From positions 57,092,497-57,156,496 of the forward strand of contig NC_089851.1 of the NCBI RefSeq assembly GCF_036373705.1: a stretch of DNA of 64,000 nucleotides, given 5' to 3'. The stretch comes from Amia ocellicauda (Eukaryota; Chordata; Actinopteri; Amiiformes; Amiidae). Every line of letters begins with the position of its first letter. The stretch's first letter is position 1. A model generated the notes under the pieces. That model was not told where the DNA came from and made no database searches. It saw only the letters and a program-made list of their open reading frames with translations. Made by a program: the position numbers and the translations under genes. Below, piece by piece: positions 35,745 through 48,935 of the stretch.

Positions 35745-35818
35745 AGGCACTGCTGGGAGTCGAACCCAGGGTTTCCTGTTTACAAGACAGGTGCTTTGAC
35801 CAACTAAGCCACGGTGCC
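35745..35818 (-). tRNA. tRNA-Thr-TGT: tRNA-Thr(TGT), cassette 11
   Basis: Same as the cassette 1 copy. Confidence 0.95.
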
Positions 35819-35860
35819 AGGACTCTCCCATTCCCCAGTGCCTACACTCAGGCGTAAGGC

Positions 35861-35891
<31 letters not shown>

Positions 35892-35986
35892 CAAAACAAA
35901 ACAAAACAAAACAAAACAAAACAAAACAAAACAAAACAAAACAAAACAAAACAAAACAAAACAAAACAAAACAAAACAAAACAAAA
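35861..35986. repeat. (AAAAC)n, cassette 11, about 25 units
   Basis: 126 bp, uninterrupted. The host cassette spans 35407-36368. Confidence 0.98.
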
Positions 35987-36272
35987 TCTGGATGCAGACT
36001 GCAACAAAGGAAGCACACAGAGGTGAAAACGTAAGGTTGACGGGAGCAACAAGCTCCCTGTTGCGACTGTCCAGGGGCGGCAATGGGAATTGGACGTTGG
36101 CCGTAGCGCGTGTCCTTTGGGTTCTGGTTCTTCTTTACAAACCGGCGTCTGTCCAGTTGGCTTTCCGGTTCATTACGTCCTCTGATGGCTTTACGATAAG
36201 CCTATTTGGCTAAAACTGATGGTCTACAAAGCGGAAGCACAAGCTTCGCAAGGAGCACAGAAAGCCCGCCTA

Positions 36273-36346
36273 AGGCACCGCTGGGATTTGAACCCAGGAC
36301 CTCCTGTTTACTAAACAGGCGCTTTAACCAACTAAGCCACGGCGCC
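36273..36346 (-). tRNA. tRNA-Thr-AGT: tRNA-Thr(AGT), cassette 11, loop variant
   Basis: Position 32 of the anticodon loop is T (loop TTAGTAA); the anticodon AGT is unchanged and all stems pair. The spacer also carries private GCCTATTTGGC. Confidence 0.95.
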
Positions 36347-36368
36347 AAATCTGCCGCTGCTGCTGCTG

Positions 36369-37486
36369 ATAGTAGAATAACAGCAGATCACGGACCGCTG
36401 TCAATCAGGTTCTTGCCTTGCCGTCCATCCATCCATCCATCTATCTATGACTCTCAATATCTAACTCTCTTGCTTGCTATCGCTCCCCCAATGGTCAGTA
36501 GCATAGTAGCATAACAGCAGATCACGGACCACTGTCAATCAGATGCTTGCCTTGCCGTCCATCCATCCATCCATCCATCTATCTATCTATGACTCTTGAT
36601 ATCTAACTCTCTTGCTTGCTATCGCTCCCCCAATGGTCAGAAGCATAGTATCATAACAGCAGATCACGGACCACTGTCAATCAGATGCTTGCCTTGCCGT
36701 CCATCCATCCATCTATCTATCTATCTATCTATGACTCTTGATATCTAACTCTCTTGCTTGCTATCGCTCCCCCAATGGTCAGTAGCATTGTAGCATAACA
36801 GCAGATCACGGACCACTGTCAATCAGATGCTTGCCTTGCCGTCCATCCATCCATCTATCTATCTATCTATCTATGACTCTTGATATCTAACTCTCTTGCT
36901 TGCTATCGCTCCCCCAATGGTCAGTAGCATTGTAGCATAACAGCAGATCACGGACCACTGTCAATCAGATGCTTGCCTTGCCGTCCATCCATACATCTAT
37001 CTATCTATCTATCTATGACTCTTGATATCTAACTCTCTTGCTTGCTATCGCTCCCCCAATGGTCAGTAGCATTGTAGCATAACAGCAGATCACGGACCAC
37101 TGTCAATCAGATGCTTGCCTTGCCGTCCATCCATCCATCTATCTATCTATCTATCAATGACTCTCGATATCTAACTCTCTTACTTGCTATCGCTCCCCCA
37201 ATGGTCAGTAGCATAGTAGCATAACAGCAGATCACGGACCACTGTCAATCAGATGCTTGCCTTGCCGTCCATCCATCCATCCATCTATCTATCTATGACT
37301 CTTTTTATCTAACTCTCTTGCTTGCTATCGCTCCCCCAATGGTCAGTAGCATAGTAGCATAACAGCAGATCACGGAACACTGTCAATCAGATGCTTGCCT
37401 TGCCGTCCATCCATCCATCTATCTATCTATCTATCTATGACTCTCGATATCTAACTCTCTTGCTTGCTATCGCTCCCCAATGGTCA
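36369..37486. repeat. Satellite block 12
   Basis: 1118 bp, about 7.7 monomers. Shares GACTCTTTTTATC near 37298 with blocks 2, 3 and 14, and lacks one C in the last monomer (CGCTCCCCAATGG). No gene seen. Confidence 0.96.
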
Positions 37487-37586
37487 CGTATGTTGCATTC
37501 AACGACAAAGAAAATCGTGTGCTGGAAATGATTTTTGGCAACTGTGAAGGAACTGCACGACTGCAGCAACCACAACACCTCTGTCT

Positions 37587-37660
37587 GTCTCTGTGGTGCA
37601 ATCGGTCAGCGCGTTTGGCTGTTAACCAAAAGGATGGTGGTTCGAATCCACCCAGGGACG
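37587..37660 (+). tRNA. tRNA-Asn-GTT: tRNA-Asn(GTT), cassette 12, D-stem wobble
   Basis: C11 is T, giving a U11-G24 wobble and A box TGGTGCAATCGG. All other pairs are intact. T4 at 37667-37670. Confidence 0.95.
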
Positions 37661-37824
37661 GCCCACTTTTCCCGCCGCCCCTTGTTATTGTTTCTACTTC
37701 TGGCGGACAGCTTGCCAGACTGTGGCTACAGTAACCTTAAGCTGCTTGCTGTGGATGGCCATCTTGCAAAAATGTATTGAGCGTTTAGAAACTTCCTTTC
37801 CATTGCCTAGGCCAACATAAACCA

Positions 37825-37898
37825 AGGCACTGCTGGGAGTCGAACCCAGGGTTTCCTGTTTACAAGACAGGTGCTTTGACCAACTAAGCCACGGTGCC
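37825..37898 (-). tRNA. tRNA-Thr-TGT: tRNA-Thr(TGT), cassette 12
   Basis: Same as the cassette 1 copy. Confidence 0.95.
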
Positions 37899-37940
37899 AG
37901 GACTCTCCCATTCCCCAGTGCCTACACTCAGGCGTAAGGC

Positions 37941-37971
<31 letters not shown>

Positions 37972-38061
37972 CAAAACAAAACAAAACAAAACAAAACAAA
38001 ACAAAACAAAACAAAACAAAACAAAACAAAACAAAACAAAACAAAACAAAACAAAACAAAA
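37941..38061. repeat. (AAAAC)n, cassette 12, about 24 units
   Basis: 121 bp, uninterrupted. The host cassette spans 37487-38443. Confidence 0.98.
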
Positions 38062-38347
38062 TCTGGATGCAGACTGCAACAAAGGAAGCACACAGAGGTG
38101 AAAACGTAAGGTTGACGGGAGCAACAAGCTCCCTGTTGCGACTGTCCAGGGGCGGCAATGGGAATTGGACGTTGGCCGTAGCGCGTGTCCTTTGGGTTCT
38201 GGTTCTTCTTTACAAACCGGCGTCTGTCCAGTTGGCTTTCCGGTTCATTACGTCCTCTGATGGCTTTACGATAAGCCTATCTTGCTAAAACTGATGGTCG
38301 ACAAAGCGGAAGCACAAGCTTCGCAAGGAGCACAGAAAGCCCGCCTA

Positions 38348-38421
38348 AGGCACCGCTGGGATTTGAACCCAGGACCTCCTGTTTACTAGACAGGCGCTTT
38401 AACCAACTAAGCCACGGCGCC
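38348..38421 (-). tRNA. tRNA-Thr-AGT: tRNA-Thr(AGT), cassette 12
   Basis: Complete pairing, same as the cassette 1 copy. Confidence 0.96.
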
Positions 38422-38443
38422 AAATCTGCCGCTGCTGCTGCTG

Positions 38444-40623
38444 ATAGTAGAATAACAGCAGATCACGGACCGCTGTCAATCAGGTTCTTGCCTTGCCGTC
38501 CATCCATCCATCCATCTATCTATGACTCTCAATATCTAACTCTCTTGCTTGCTATCGCTCCCCCAATGGTCAGTAGCATAGTAGCATAACAGCAGATCAC
38601 GGACCACTGTCAATCAGGTGCTTGCCTTGCCATCCATCCATCCATCTGTCTATCTATCTATCTATGACTCTTGACATCTAACTCTCTTGCTTGCTATCGC
38701 TCCCCCAATGGTCAGAAGCAAAGTAGCATAACAGCAGATCACGGACCACTGTCAATCAGATGCTTGCCTTGCCGTCCATCCATCCATCCATCCATCTATC
38801 TATCTATGACTCTTGATATCTAACTCTCTTGCTTGCTATCGCTCCCCCAATGGTCAGAAGCATAGTATCATAACAGCAGATCACGGACCACTGTCAATCA
38901 GATGCTTGCCTTGCCGTCCATCCATCCATCTATCTATCTATCTATCTATGACTCTTGATATCTAACTCTCTTGCTTGCTATCGCTCCCCCAATGGTCAGT
39001 AGCATTGTAGCATAACAGCAGATCACGGACCACTGTCAATCAGATGCTTGCCTTGCCGTCCATCCATCCATCTATCTATCTATCTATCTATGACTCTTGA
39101 TATCTAACTCTCTTGCTTGCTATCGCTCCCCCAATGGTCAGTAGCATTGTAGCATAACAGCAGATCACGGACCACTGTCAATCAGATGCTTGCCTTGCCG
39201 TCCATCCATCCATCTATCTATCTATCTATCTATGACTCTTGATATCTAACTCTCTTGCTTGCTATCGCTCCCCCAATGGTCAGTAGCATTGTAGCATAAC
39301 AGCAGATCACGGACCACTGTCAATCAGATGCTTGCCTTGCCGTCCATCCATCCATCTATCTATCTATCTATCTATGACTCTTGATATCTAACTCTCTTGC
39401 TTGCTATCGCTCCCCCAATGGTCAGTAGCATTGTAGCATAACAGCAGATCACGGACCACTGTCAATCAGATGCTTGCCTTGCCGTCCATCCATCCATCTG
39501 TCTATCTATCTATCAATGACTCTCGATATCTAACTCTCTTGCTTGCTATCGCTCCCCCAATGGTCAGTAGCATAGTAGCATAACAGCAGATCACGGACCA
39601 CTGTCAATCAGGTGCTTGCCTTGCCGTCCATCCATCCATCTGTCTATCTATCTATCTATGACTCTTGACATCTAACTCTCTTGCTTGCTATCGCTCCCCC
39701 AATGGTCAGAAGCAAAGTAGCATAACAGCAGATCACGGACCACTGTCAATCAGATGCTTGCCTTGCCGTCCATCCATCCATCTATCTATCTATCTATCTA
39801 TGACTCTTGATATCTAACTCTCTTGCTTGCTATCGCTCCCCCAATGGTCAGTAGCATTGTAGCATAACAGCAGATCACGGACCACTGTCAATCAGATGCT
39901 TGCCTTGCCGTCCATCCATACATCTATCTATCTATCTATCTATGACTCTTGATATCTAACTCTCTTGCTTGCTATCGCTCCCCCAATGGTCAGTAGCATT
40001 GTAGTATAACAGCAGATCACGGACCACTGTCAATCAGATGCTTGCCTTGCCGTCCATCCATCCATCTATCTATCTATCTATCAATGACTCTCGATATCTA
40101 ACTCTCTTACTTGCTATCGCTCCCCCAATGGTCAGTAGCATAGTAGCATAACAGCAGATCACGGACCACTGTCAATCAGATGCTTGCCTTGCCGTCCATC
40201 CATCCATCCATCTATCTATCTATGACTCTTGTTATCTAACTCTCTTGCTTGCTATCGCTCCCCCAATGGTCAGTAGCAAAGTAGCATAACAGCAGATCAC
40301 GGACCACTGTCAATCAGATGCTTGCCTTGCCGTCCATCCATCCATCCATCTATCTATCTATGACTCTTGACATCTAACTCTCTTGCTTGCAATCGCTCCC
40401 CCAATGGTCAGAAGCAAAGTAGCATAACAGCAGATCACGGACCACTGTCAATCAGATGCTTGCCTAGCCGTCCATCCATCCATCCATCCATCTATCTATC
40501 TATGACTCTTGATATCTAACTCTCTTGCTTGCTATCGCTCCCCCAATGGTCAGTAGCATAGTATCATAACAGCAGATCACGGACCACTGTCAATCAGATG
40601 CTTGCCTTGCCGTCCATCCATCC

Positions 40624-40665
<42 letters not shown>

Positions 40666-40785
40666 GACTCTCGATATCTTACTCGCTTGCTATCGCTCCC
40701 CCAATGGTCAGTAGCATAGTAGCATAACAGCAGATCACGCACCACTGTCAATCAGGTGCTTGCCTTGCCGTCCATCCATCCATCC

Positions 40786-40827
<42 letters not shown>

Positions 40828-41093
40828 GACTCTCGATATCTAACTCTCTTGCTTCCTTTCGCTCCCCCAATGGTCAGTAGCATAGTAGCATAACAGCAGA
40901 TCGCGGACCACTGTCAATCAGATGCTTGCCTTGCCGTCCATCCATCCATCTATCTATCTATCTATCTATGACTCTCGATATCTAAATCTCTTGCTTGCTA
41001 TCGCTCCCCCAATGGTCAGTAGCATAGTAGCATAACAGCAGATCACGGACCACTGTCAATCAGATGCTTGCCTTGCCGTCCATCCATCCATCC

Positions 41094-41135
<42 letters not shown>

Positions 41136-41547
41136 GACTCTCGATATCTAACTCTCTTGCTTCCTATCGCTCCCCCAATGGTCAGTAGCATTGTAGTATA
41201 ACAGCAGATCACGGACCACTGTCAATCAGATGCTTGCCTTGCCGTCCATCCATCCATCCATCTATATATCTATCTATGACTCTCGATATCTAACTCTCTT
41301 GCTTGCTATCGCTCCCCCAATGGTCAGTAGCATAGTAGCATAACATCAGATCACGGACCACTGTCAATCAGATGCTTGCCTTGCCGTCCGTCCATTCATC
41401 CATCTATCAATCTATCGATCTATGACTCTCGATATCTAACTCTCTTGCTTGCTATCGCTCCCCCAATGGTCAGTAGCATAGTAGCATAACATCACATCAC
41501 GGACCACTGTCAATCAGATGCTTGCCTTGCCGTCCATCCATCCATCC

Positions 41548-41589
<42 letters not shown>

Positions 41590-41859
41590 GACTCTCGATA
41601 TTTAACTCGCTTGCTATCGCTCCCCCAATGGTCAGTAGCATAGTAGCATAACAGCAGGTCACGGACCACTGTCAATCAGATGCTTGCCTTGCCATCCATC
41701 CATCCATCCATCTATCTATCTATCTATCTATCTATGACTCTCGATATCTAACTCTCTTGCTTGCTATCGCTCCCCCAATGGTCAGTAGCATAGTAGCATA
41801 ACAGCAGATCACGGACCACTGTCAATCAGATGCTTGCCTTGACGTCCATCCATCCATCC

Positions 41860-41905
<46 letters not shown>

Positions 41906-42025
41906 GACTCTCGATATCTAACTCGCTTGTTATCGCTCCCGCAATGGTCAGTAGCATAGTAGCATAACATCAGATCACGGACCACTGTCAATCAGATGCT
42001 TGCCTTGCCGTCCATCCATCCATCC

Positions 42026-42091
<66 letters not shown>

Positions 42092-42653
42092 GACTCTCGA
42101 TATTTAACTCGCTTGCTATCGCTCCCCCAATGGTCAGTAGCATAGTAGCATAACAGCAGGTCACGGACCACTGTCAATCAGATGCTTGCCTTGCCGTCCA
42201 TCCATCCATCTATCTATCTATCTATATTTCTATTACTCTCGATATCTAACTCACTTGCTTGCTATCGCTCCCCCAATGGTCAGTAGCATAGTAGCATGAC
42301 AGCAGATCACGGACCACTGTCAATCAGATGCTTGCCTTGCCGTCCATCCATCCATCCATCTATCTATCTATCTATCTATGACTCTCGATATCGAACTCTC
42401 TTGCTTGCTATCGCTCCCCCAATGGTCAGTAGCATAGTAGCATAACAGCAGATCACGGACCACTGTCAATCAGATGCTTGCATTGCCGTCCATCCATCCA
42501 TCCATCTATCTATCTATCTATCTGTCTATGACTCTCGATATCTAACTCTCTTGCATGCTATCGCTCCCCCAATGGTCAGTAGCATAGTAGCATAACAGCA
42601 GATCACGGACCACTGTCAATCAGATGCTTGCCTTGACATCCATCCATCCATCC

Positions 42654-42691
<38 letters not shown>

Positions 42692-43443
42692 GACTCTCGA
42701 TATCTAACTCGCTTGCTATCGCTCCCCCAATGGTCAGTAGCATAGTAGCATAACAGCAGATCACGGACCACTGTCAATCAGATGCTTGCCTTGCCGTCCA
42801 TCCATCCATCTATCTATCTATCTATCTATCCATCCATCTAAATATCTATCTGTCTATGACTCTCGATATCTAACTCTCTTGCTTGCTATCGCTCCCCCAA
42901 TGGTCAGTAGCATAGTAGCATAACAGCAGATCACGGACCACTGTCAATCAGATGCTTGCCTTGCCGTCCATCCATCCATCCATCTATCTATCTATCTATC
43001 TATGAGTCTCGATATCTAACTCTCTTGCTTGCTATCGCTCCCCCAATGGTCAGTAGCATAGTAGCATAACAGCAGATCACGGACCACTATCAATCAGATG
43101 CTTGCCTTGCCGTCCATCCATCCATCTATCTATCTATCTATCTATGACTCTCGATATCTAACTCTCTTGCTTGCTATCGCTCCCCCAATGGTCAGTAGCA
43201 TAGTAGCATAACATCAGATCTCGGACCACTGTCAATCAGATGCTTGCCTTGCCGTCCATTCATCCATCTATCTATCTATCTATCTAGCTAGCTATCTATC
43301 TATCTATCTATCAATGACTCTCGATATCTAACTCTCTTGCTTGCTATCGCTCCCCCAATGGTCAGTAGCATAGTAGCATAACATCAGATCACGGACCACT
43401 GTCAATCAGATGCTTGCCTTGCCGTCCATCTATCCATCCATCC

Positions 43444-43497
<54 letters not shown>

Positions 43498-43917
43498 GAC
43501 TCTCGATATTTAACTCGCTTGCTATCGCTCCCCTAATGGTCAGTAGCATAGTAGCATAACAGCAGGTCACGGACCACTGTCAATCAGATGCTTGCCTTGC
43601 CGTCCATCCATCCATCTATCTATCTATCTATCTATGACTCTCGATATCTAACTCTCTTGCTTGCTATCGCTCCCCCAATGGTCAGTAGCATAGTAGCATA
43701 ACAGCAGATCACGGACCACTGTCAATCAGATGCTTGCCTTGCCGTCCATCCATCCATCTATATATCTATCTATCTATCTATCTATCTATGACTCTCGATA
43801 TCTAACTCTCTTGCTTGCTATCGCTCCCCCAATGGTCAGTAGCATAGTAGCATAACAGCAGATCACGGACCACTGTCAATCAGATGCTTGCCTTGCCGTC
43901 CATCCATCCATCCATCC

Positions 43918-43951
<34 letters not shown>

Positions 43952-45025
43952 GACTCTCGATATCTAACTCTCTTGCTTCCTTTCGCTCCCCCAATGGTCA
44001 GTAGCATAGTAGCATAACAGCAGATCACGGACCACTGTCAATCAGATGCTTGCCTTGCCGTCCATCCATCCATCTATCTATCTATCTATCTATGACTCTC
44101 GATATCTATCTCTCTTGCTTGCTATCGCTCCCCCAATGGTCAGTAGCATTGTAGCATAACATCAGATCACGGACCACTGTCAATCCGATGCGTGCCTTGC
44201 CGTCCATCCATCCATCCATCTATCTATCTATCTATCTGTCTATGACTCTCGATATCTAACTCTCTTGCTTGCTATCGCTCCCCCAATGGTCAGTAGCATA
44301 GTAGCATAACAGCAGATCACAGACCACTGTCAATCAGATGCTTGCCTTGCCGTCCATCCATCCATCTATCTATCTATCTATCTATGACTCTCGATATCTA
44401 ACTCTCTTGCTTGCTATCGCTCCCCCAATGGTCAGTAGCATAGTAGCATAACAGCAGATCACGGACCACTGTCAATCAGATGCTTGCCTTGCCGTCCATC
44501 CATCCATCCATCTATCTATCTATCTATCTATGACTCTCGATATCTAACTCTCTTGCTTGCTATCGCTCCCCCAATGGTCAGTAGCATAGTAGCATAACAG
44601 CAGATCACGGACCACTGTCAATCAGATGCTTGCCTTGCCGTCCATCCATCCATCTATATATCTATCTATCTATCTATCTATCTATGACTCTCGATATCTA
44701 ACTCTCTTGCTTGCTATCGCTCCCCCAATGGTCAGTAGCATAGTAGCATAACAGCAGATCACGGACCACTGTCAATCAGATGCTTGCCTTGCCATCCATC
44801 CATCCATCCATCTATCTATCTATCTGTCTATGACTCTCGATATCTAACTCTCTTGCTTGCTATCGCTCCCCCAATGGTCAGTAGCATAGTAGCATAACAC
44901 CAGATCACGGACCACTGTCAATCAGATGCTTGCCTTGCCGTCCATCCATCCATCCATCTATCTATCTATCTATCTATGACTCTCGATATCTAACTCACTT
45001 GCTTGCTATCGCTCCCCCAATGGGG
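38444..45025. repeat. Satellite block 13, about 45 monomers, includes a diverged stretch
   Basis: About 38444-40620 matches block 18 (shared TTGCAATCGCTCCC variant near 40388 and 55911). About 40620-44100 is more diverged: long CTAT tails, a 4-bp shorter core (TAACTCGCTTGCTATCGC), and private changes such as CTAGCTAGCTATC near 43284. About 44100-45020 returns to the type seen near 18500-19550. The block ends at CAATGG, fused directly to the truncated cassette 13. No gene seen. Confidence 0.96.
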
Positions 45026-45096
45026 ACAAAACAAAACAAAACAAAACAAAACAAAACAAAACAAAACAAAACAAAACAAAACAAAACAAAACAAAA
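45026..45096. repeat. (AAAAC)n, truncated cassette 13, about 14 units
   Basis: 71 bp. It follows satellite CCCCCAATGGGG directly at about 45022-45027, so the tRNA-Asn and tRNA-Thr(TGT) part of the cassette is missing. The host remnant spans 45026-45478. Confidence 0.97.
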
Positions 45097-45382
45097 TCTG
45101 GATGCAGACTGCAACAAAGGAAGCACACAGAGGTGAAAACGTAAGGTTGACGGGAGCAACAAGCTCCCTGTTGCGACTGTCCAGGGGCGGCAATGGGAAT
45201 TGGACGTTGGCCGTAGCGCGTGTCCTTTGGGTTCTGGTTCTTCTTTACAAACCGGCGTCTGTCCAGTTGGCTTTCCGGTTCATTACGTCCTCTGATGGCT
45301 TTACGATAAGCCTATCTTGCTAAAACTGATGGTCGACAAAGCGGAAGCACAAGCTTCGCAAGGAGCACAGAAAGCCCGCCTA

Positions 45383-45456
45383 AGGCACCGCTGGGATTTG
45401 AACCCAGGACCTCCTGTTTACTAGACAGGCGCTTTAACCAACTAAGCCACGGCGCC
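45383..45456 (-). tRNA. tRNA-Thr-AGT: tRNA-Thr(AGT), only tRNA of truncated cassette 13
   Basis: Sequence as in cassette 1, complete pairing. Its usual downstream partner Thr(TGT) and tRNA-Asn are deleted; in its transcription direction the (GTTTT)n run is followed by satellite. Confidence 0.96.
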
Positions 45457-45478
45457 AAATCTGCCGCTGCTGCTGCTG

Positions 45479-46597
45479 ATAGTAGAATAACAGCAGATCA
45501 CGGACCGCTGTCAATCAGGTTCTTGCCTTGCCGTCCATCCATCCATCCATCTATCTATGACTCTCAATATCTAACTCTCTTGCTTGCTATCGCTCCCCCA
45601 ATGGTCAGTAGCATAGTAGCATAACAGCAGATCACGGACCACTGTCAATCAGATGCTTGCCTTGCCGTCCATCCATCCATCTATCTATCTATCTATCTAT
45701 GACTCTTGATATCTAACTCTCTTGCTTGCTATCGCTCCCCCAATGGTCAGAAGCATAGTATCATAACAGCAGATCACGGACCACTGTCAATCAGATGCTT
45801 GCCTTGCCGTCCATCCATCCATCTATCTATCTATCTATCTATGACTCTTGATATCTAACTCTCTTGCTTGCTATCGCTCCCCCAATGGTCAGTAGCATTG
45901 TAGCATAACAGCAGATCACGGACCACTGTCAATCAGATGCTTGCCTTGCCGTCCATCCATCCATCTATCTATCTATCTATCTATGACTCTTGATATCTAA
46001 CTCTCTTGCTTGCTATCGCTCCCCCAATGTTCAGTAGCATTGTAGCATAACAGCAGATCACGGACCACTGTCAATCAGATGCTTGCCTTGCCGTCCATCC
46101 ATACATCTATCTATCTATCTATCTATGACTCTTGATATCTAACTCTCTTGCTTGCTATCGCTCCCCCAATGGTCAGTAGCATTGTAGCATAACAGCAGAT
46201 CACGGACCACTGTCAATCAGATGCTTGCCTTGCCGTCCATCCATCCATCTATCTATCTATCTATCAATGACTCTCGATATCTAACTCTCTTACTTGCTAT
46301 CGCTCCCCCAATGGTCAGTAGCATAGTAGCATAACAGCAGATCACGGACCACTGTCAATCAGATGCTTGCCTTGCCGTCCATCCATCCATCCATCTATCT
46401 ATCTATGACTCTTTTTATCTAACTCTCTTGCTTGCTATCGCTCCCCCAATGGTCAGTAGCATAGTAGCATAACAGCAGATCACGGAACACTGTCAATCAG
46501 ATGCTTGCCTTGCCGTCCATCCATCCATCTATCTATCTATCTATCTATGACTCTCGATATCTAACTCTCTTGCTTGCTATCGCTCCCCCAATGGTCA
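45479..46597. repeat. Satellite block 14
   Basis: 1119 bp, about 7.7 monomers, close to block 12 in length and order of variants. Carries CAATGTTCAG near 46026. No gene seen. Confidence 0.96.
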
Positions 46598-46697
46598 CGT
46601 ATGTTGCATTCAACGACAGAGAAAATCGTGTGCTGGAAATGATTTTTGGCAACTGTGAAGGAACTGCACGACTGCAGCAACCACAACACCTCTGTCT

Positions 46698-46771
46698 GTC
46701 TCTGTGGCGCAATCGGTCAGCGCGTTTGGCTGTTAACCAAAAGGATGGTGGTTCGAATCCACCCAGGGACG
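46698..46771 (+). tRNA. tRNA-Asn-GTT: tRNA-Asn(GTT), cassette 14
   Basis: Complete pairing. The upstream GACAGAGAAAATC variant is shared with cassettes 2 and 3, but this copy keeps the intact leader and acceptor stem, so it resembles their parent before the 12-bp deletion. T4 at 46778-46781. Confidence 0.97.
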
Positions 46772-46935
46772 GCCCACTTTTCCCCCCGCCCCTTGTTATT
46801 GTTTCTACTTCTGGCGGACAGCTTGCCAGACTGTGGCTACAGTAACCTTAAGCTGCTTGCTGTGGATGGCCATCTTGCAAAAATGTATTGAGCGTTTAGA
46901 AACTTCCTTTCCATTGCCTAGGCCAACATAAACCA

Positions 46936-47009
46936 AGGCACTGCTGGGAGTCGAACCCAGGGTTTCCTGTTTACAAGACAGGTGCTTTGACCAACTAAGC
47001 CACGGTGCC
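46936..47009 (-). tRNA. tRNA-Thr-TGT: tRNA-Thr(TGT), cassette 14
   Basis: Same as the cassette 1 copy. Confidence 0.95.
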
Positions 47010-47051
47010 AGGACTCTCCCATTCCCCAGTGCCTACACTCAGGCGTAAGGC

Positions 47052-47082
<31 letters not shown>

Positions 47083-47192
47083 CAAAACAAAACAAAACAA
47101 AACAAAACAAAACAAAACAAAACAAAACAAAACAAAACAAAACAAAACAAAACAAAACAAAACAAAACAAAACAAAACAAAACAAAACAAAA
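47052..47192. repeat. (AAAAC)n, cassette 14, about 28 units (longest)
   Basis: 141 bp, uninterrupted. The host cassette spans 46598-47574. Confidence 0.98.
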
Positions 47193-47478
47193 TCTGGATG
47201 CAGACTGCAACAAAGGAAGCACACAGAGGTGAAAACGTAAGGTTGACGGGAGCAACAAGCTCCCTGTTGCGACTGTCCAGGGGCGGCAATGGGAATTGGA
47301 CGTTGGCCGTAGCGCGTGTCCTTTGGGTTCTGGTTCTTCTTTACAAACCGGCGTCTGTCCAGTTGGCTTTCCGGTTCATTACGTCCTCTGATGGCTTTAC
47401 GATAAGCCTATCTTGCTAAAACTGATGGTCGACAAAGCGGAAGCACAAGCTTCGCAAGGAGCACAGAAAGCCCGCCTA

Positions 47479-47552
47479 AGGAACCGCTGGGATTTGAACC
47501 CAGGACCTCCTGTTTACTAGACAGGCGCTTTAACCAACTAAGCCACGGCACC
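47479..47552 (-). tRNA. tRNA-Thr-AGT: tRNA-Thr(AGT), cassette 14, acceptor mismatch
   Basis: Two private changes hit one pair: C3 is U (GGTGCCG) and G70 is U (CGGTTCC), leaving a U3-U70 mismatch. Anticodon, D arm, T arm and boxes are intact. Probably a weakened copy. Confidence 0.9.
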
Positions 47553-47574
47553 AAATCTGCCGCTGCAGCTGCTG

Positions 47575-48835
47575 ATAGTAGAATAACAGCAGATCACGGA
47601 CCGCTGTCAATCAGGTTCTTGCCTTGCCGTCCATCCATCCATCCATCTATCTATGACTCTCAATATCTAACTCTCTTGCTTGCTATCGCTCCCCCAATGG
47701 TCAGTAGCATAGTAGCATAACAGCAGATCACGGACCACTGTCAATCAGGTGCTTGCCTTGCCATCCATCCATCCATCTGTCTATCTATCTATCTATGACT
47801 CTTGATATCTAACTCTCTTGCTTGCTATCGCTCCCCCAATGGTCAGAAGCAAAGTAGCATAACAGCAGATCACGGACCACTGTCAATCAGATGCTTGCCT
47901 TGCCGTCCATCCATCCATCCATCCATCTATCTATCTATGACTCTTGATATCTAACTCTCTTGCTTGCTATCGCTCCCCCAATGGTCAGAAGCATAGTATC
48001 ATAACAGCAGATCACGGACCACTGTCAATCAGATGCTTGCCTTGCCGTCCATCCATCCATCTATCCATCTATCTATCTATGACTCTTGATATCTAACTCT
48101 CTTGCTTGCTATCGCTCCCCCAATGGTCAGAAGCATAGTATCATAACAGCAGATCACGGACCACTGTCAATCAGATGCTTGCCTTGCCGTCCATCCATCC
48201 ATCTATCTATCTATCTATCTATGACTCTTGATATCTAACTCTCTTGCTTGCTATCGCTCCCCCAATGGTCAGTAGCATTGTAGCATAACAGCAGATCACG
48301 GACCACTGTCAATCAGATGCTTGCCTTGCCGTCCATCCATCCATCTATCTATCTATCTATCTATGACTCTTGATATCTAACTCTCTTGCTTGCTATCGCT
48401 CCCCCAATGGTCAGTAGCATTGTAGCATAACAGCAGATCACGGACCACTGTCAATCAGATGCTTGCCTTGCCATCCATCCATCCATCTATCTATCTATCT
48501 ATCAATGACTCTCGATATCTAACTCTCTTACTTGCTATCGCTCCCCCAATGGTCAGTAGCATAGTAGCATAACAGCAGATCACGGACCACTGTCAATCAG
48601 ATGCTTGCCTTGCCGTCCATCCATCCATCCATCTATCTATCTATGACTCTTGTTATCTAACTCTCTTGCTTGCTATCGCTCCCCCAATGGTCAGTAGCAT
48701 AGTAGCATAACAGCAGATCACGGAACACTGTCAATCAGATGCTTGCCTTGCCGTCCATCCATCCATCTATCTATCTATCTATCTATGACTCTCGATATCT
48801 AACTCTCTTGCTTGCTATCGCTCCCCCAATGGTCA
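47575..48835. repeat. Satellite block 15
   Basis: 1261 bp, about 8.7 monomers. A CCATCTATCCATC tail permutation near 48056 is private. No gene seen. Confidence 0.96.
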
Positions 48836-48935
48836 CGTATGTTGCATTCAACGACAAAGAAAATCGTGTGCTGGAAATGATTTTTGGCAACTGTGAAGGA
48901 ACTGCATGACTGCAGCAACCACCACTCCTCTGTCT

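Noticed and set aside
40620-44100. Search for a tRNA or cassette remnant in the diverged stretch
   Set aside because: No B-box-like GGTTCRANTCC or cassette sequence was found on either strand, only monomers.
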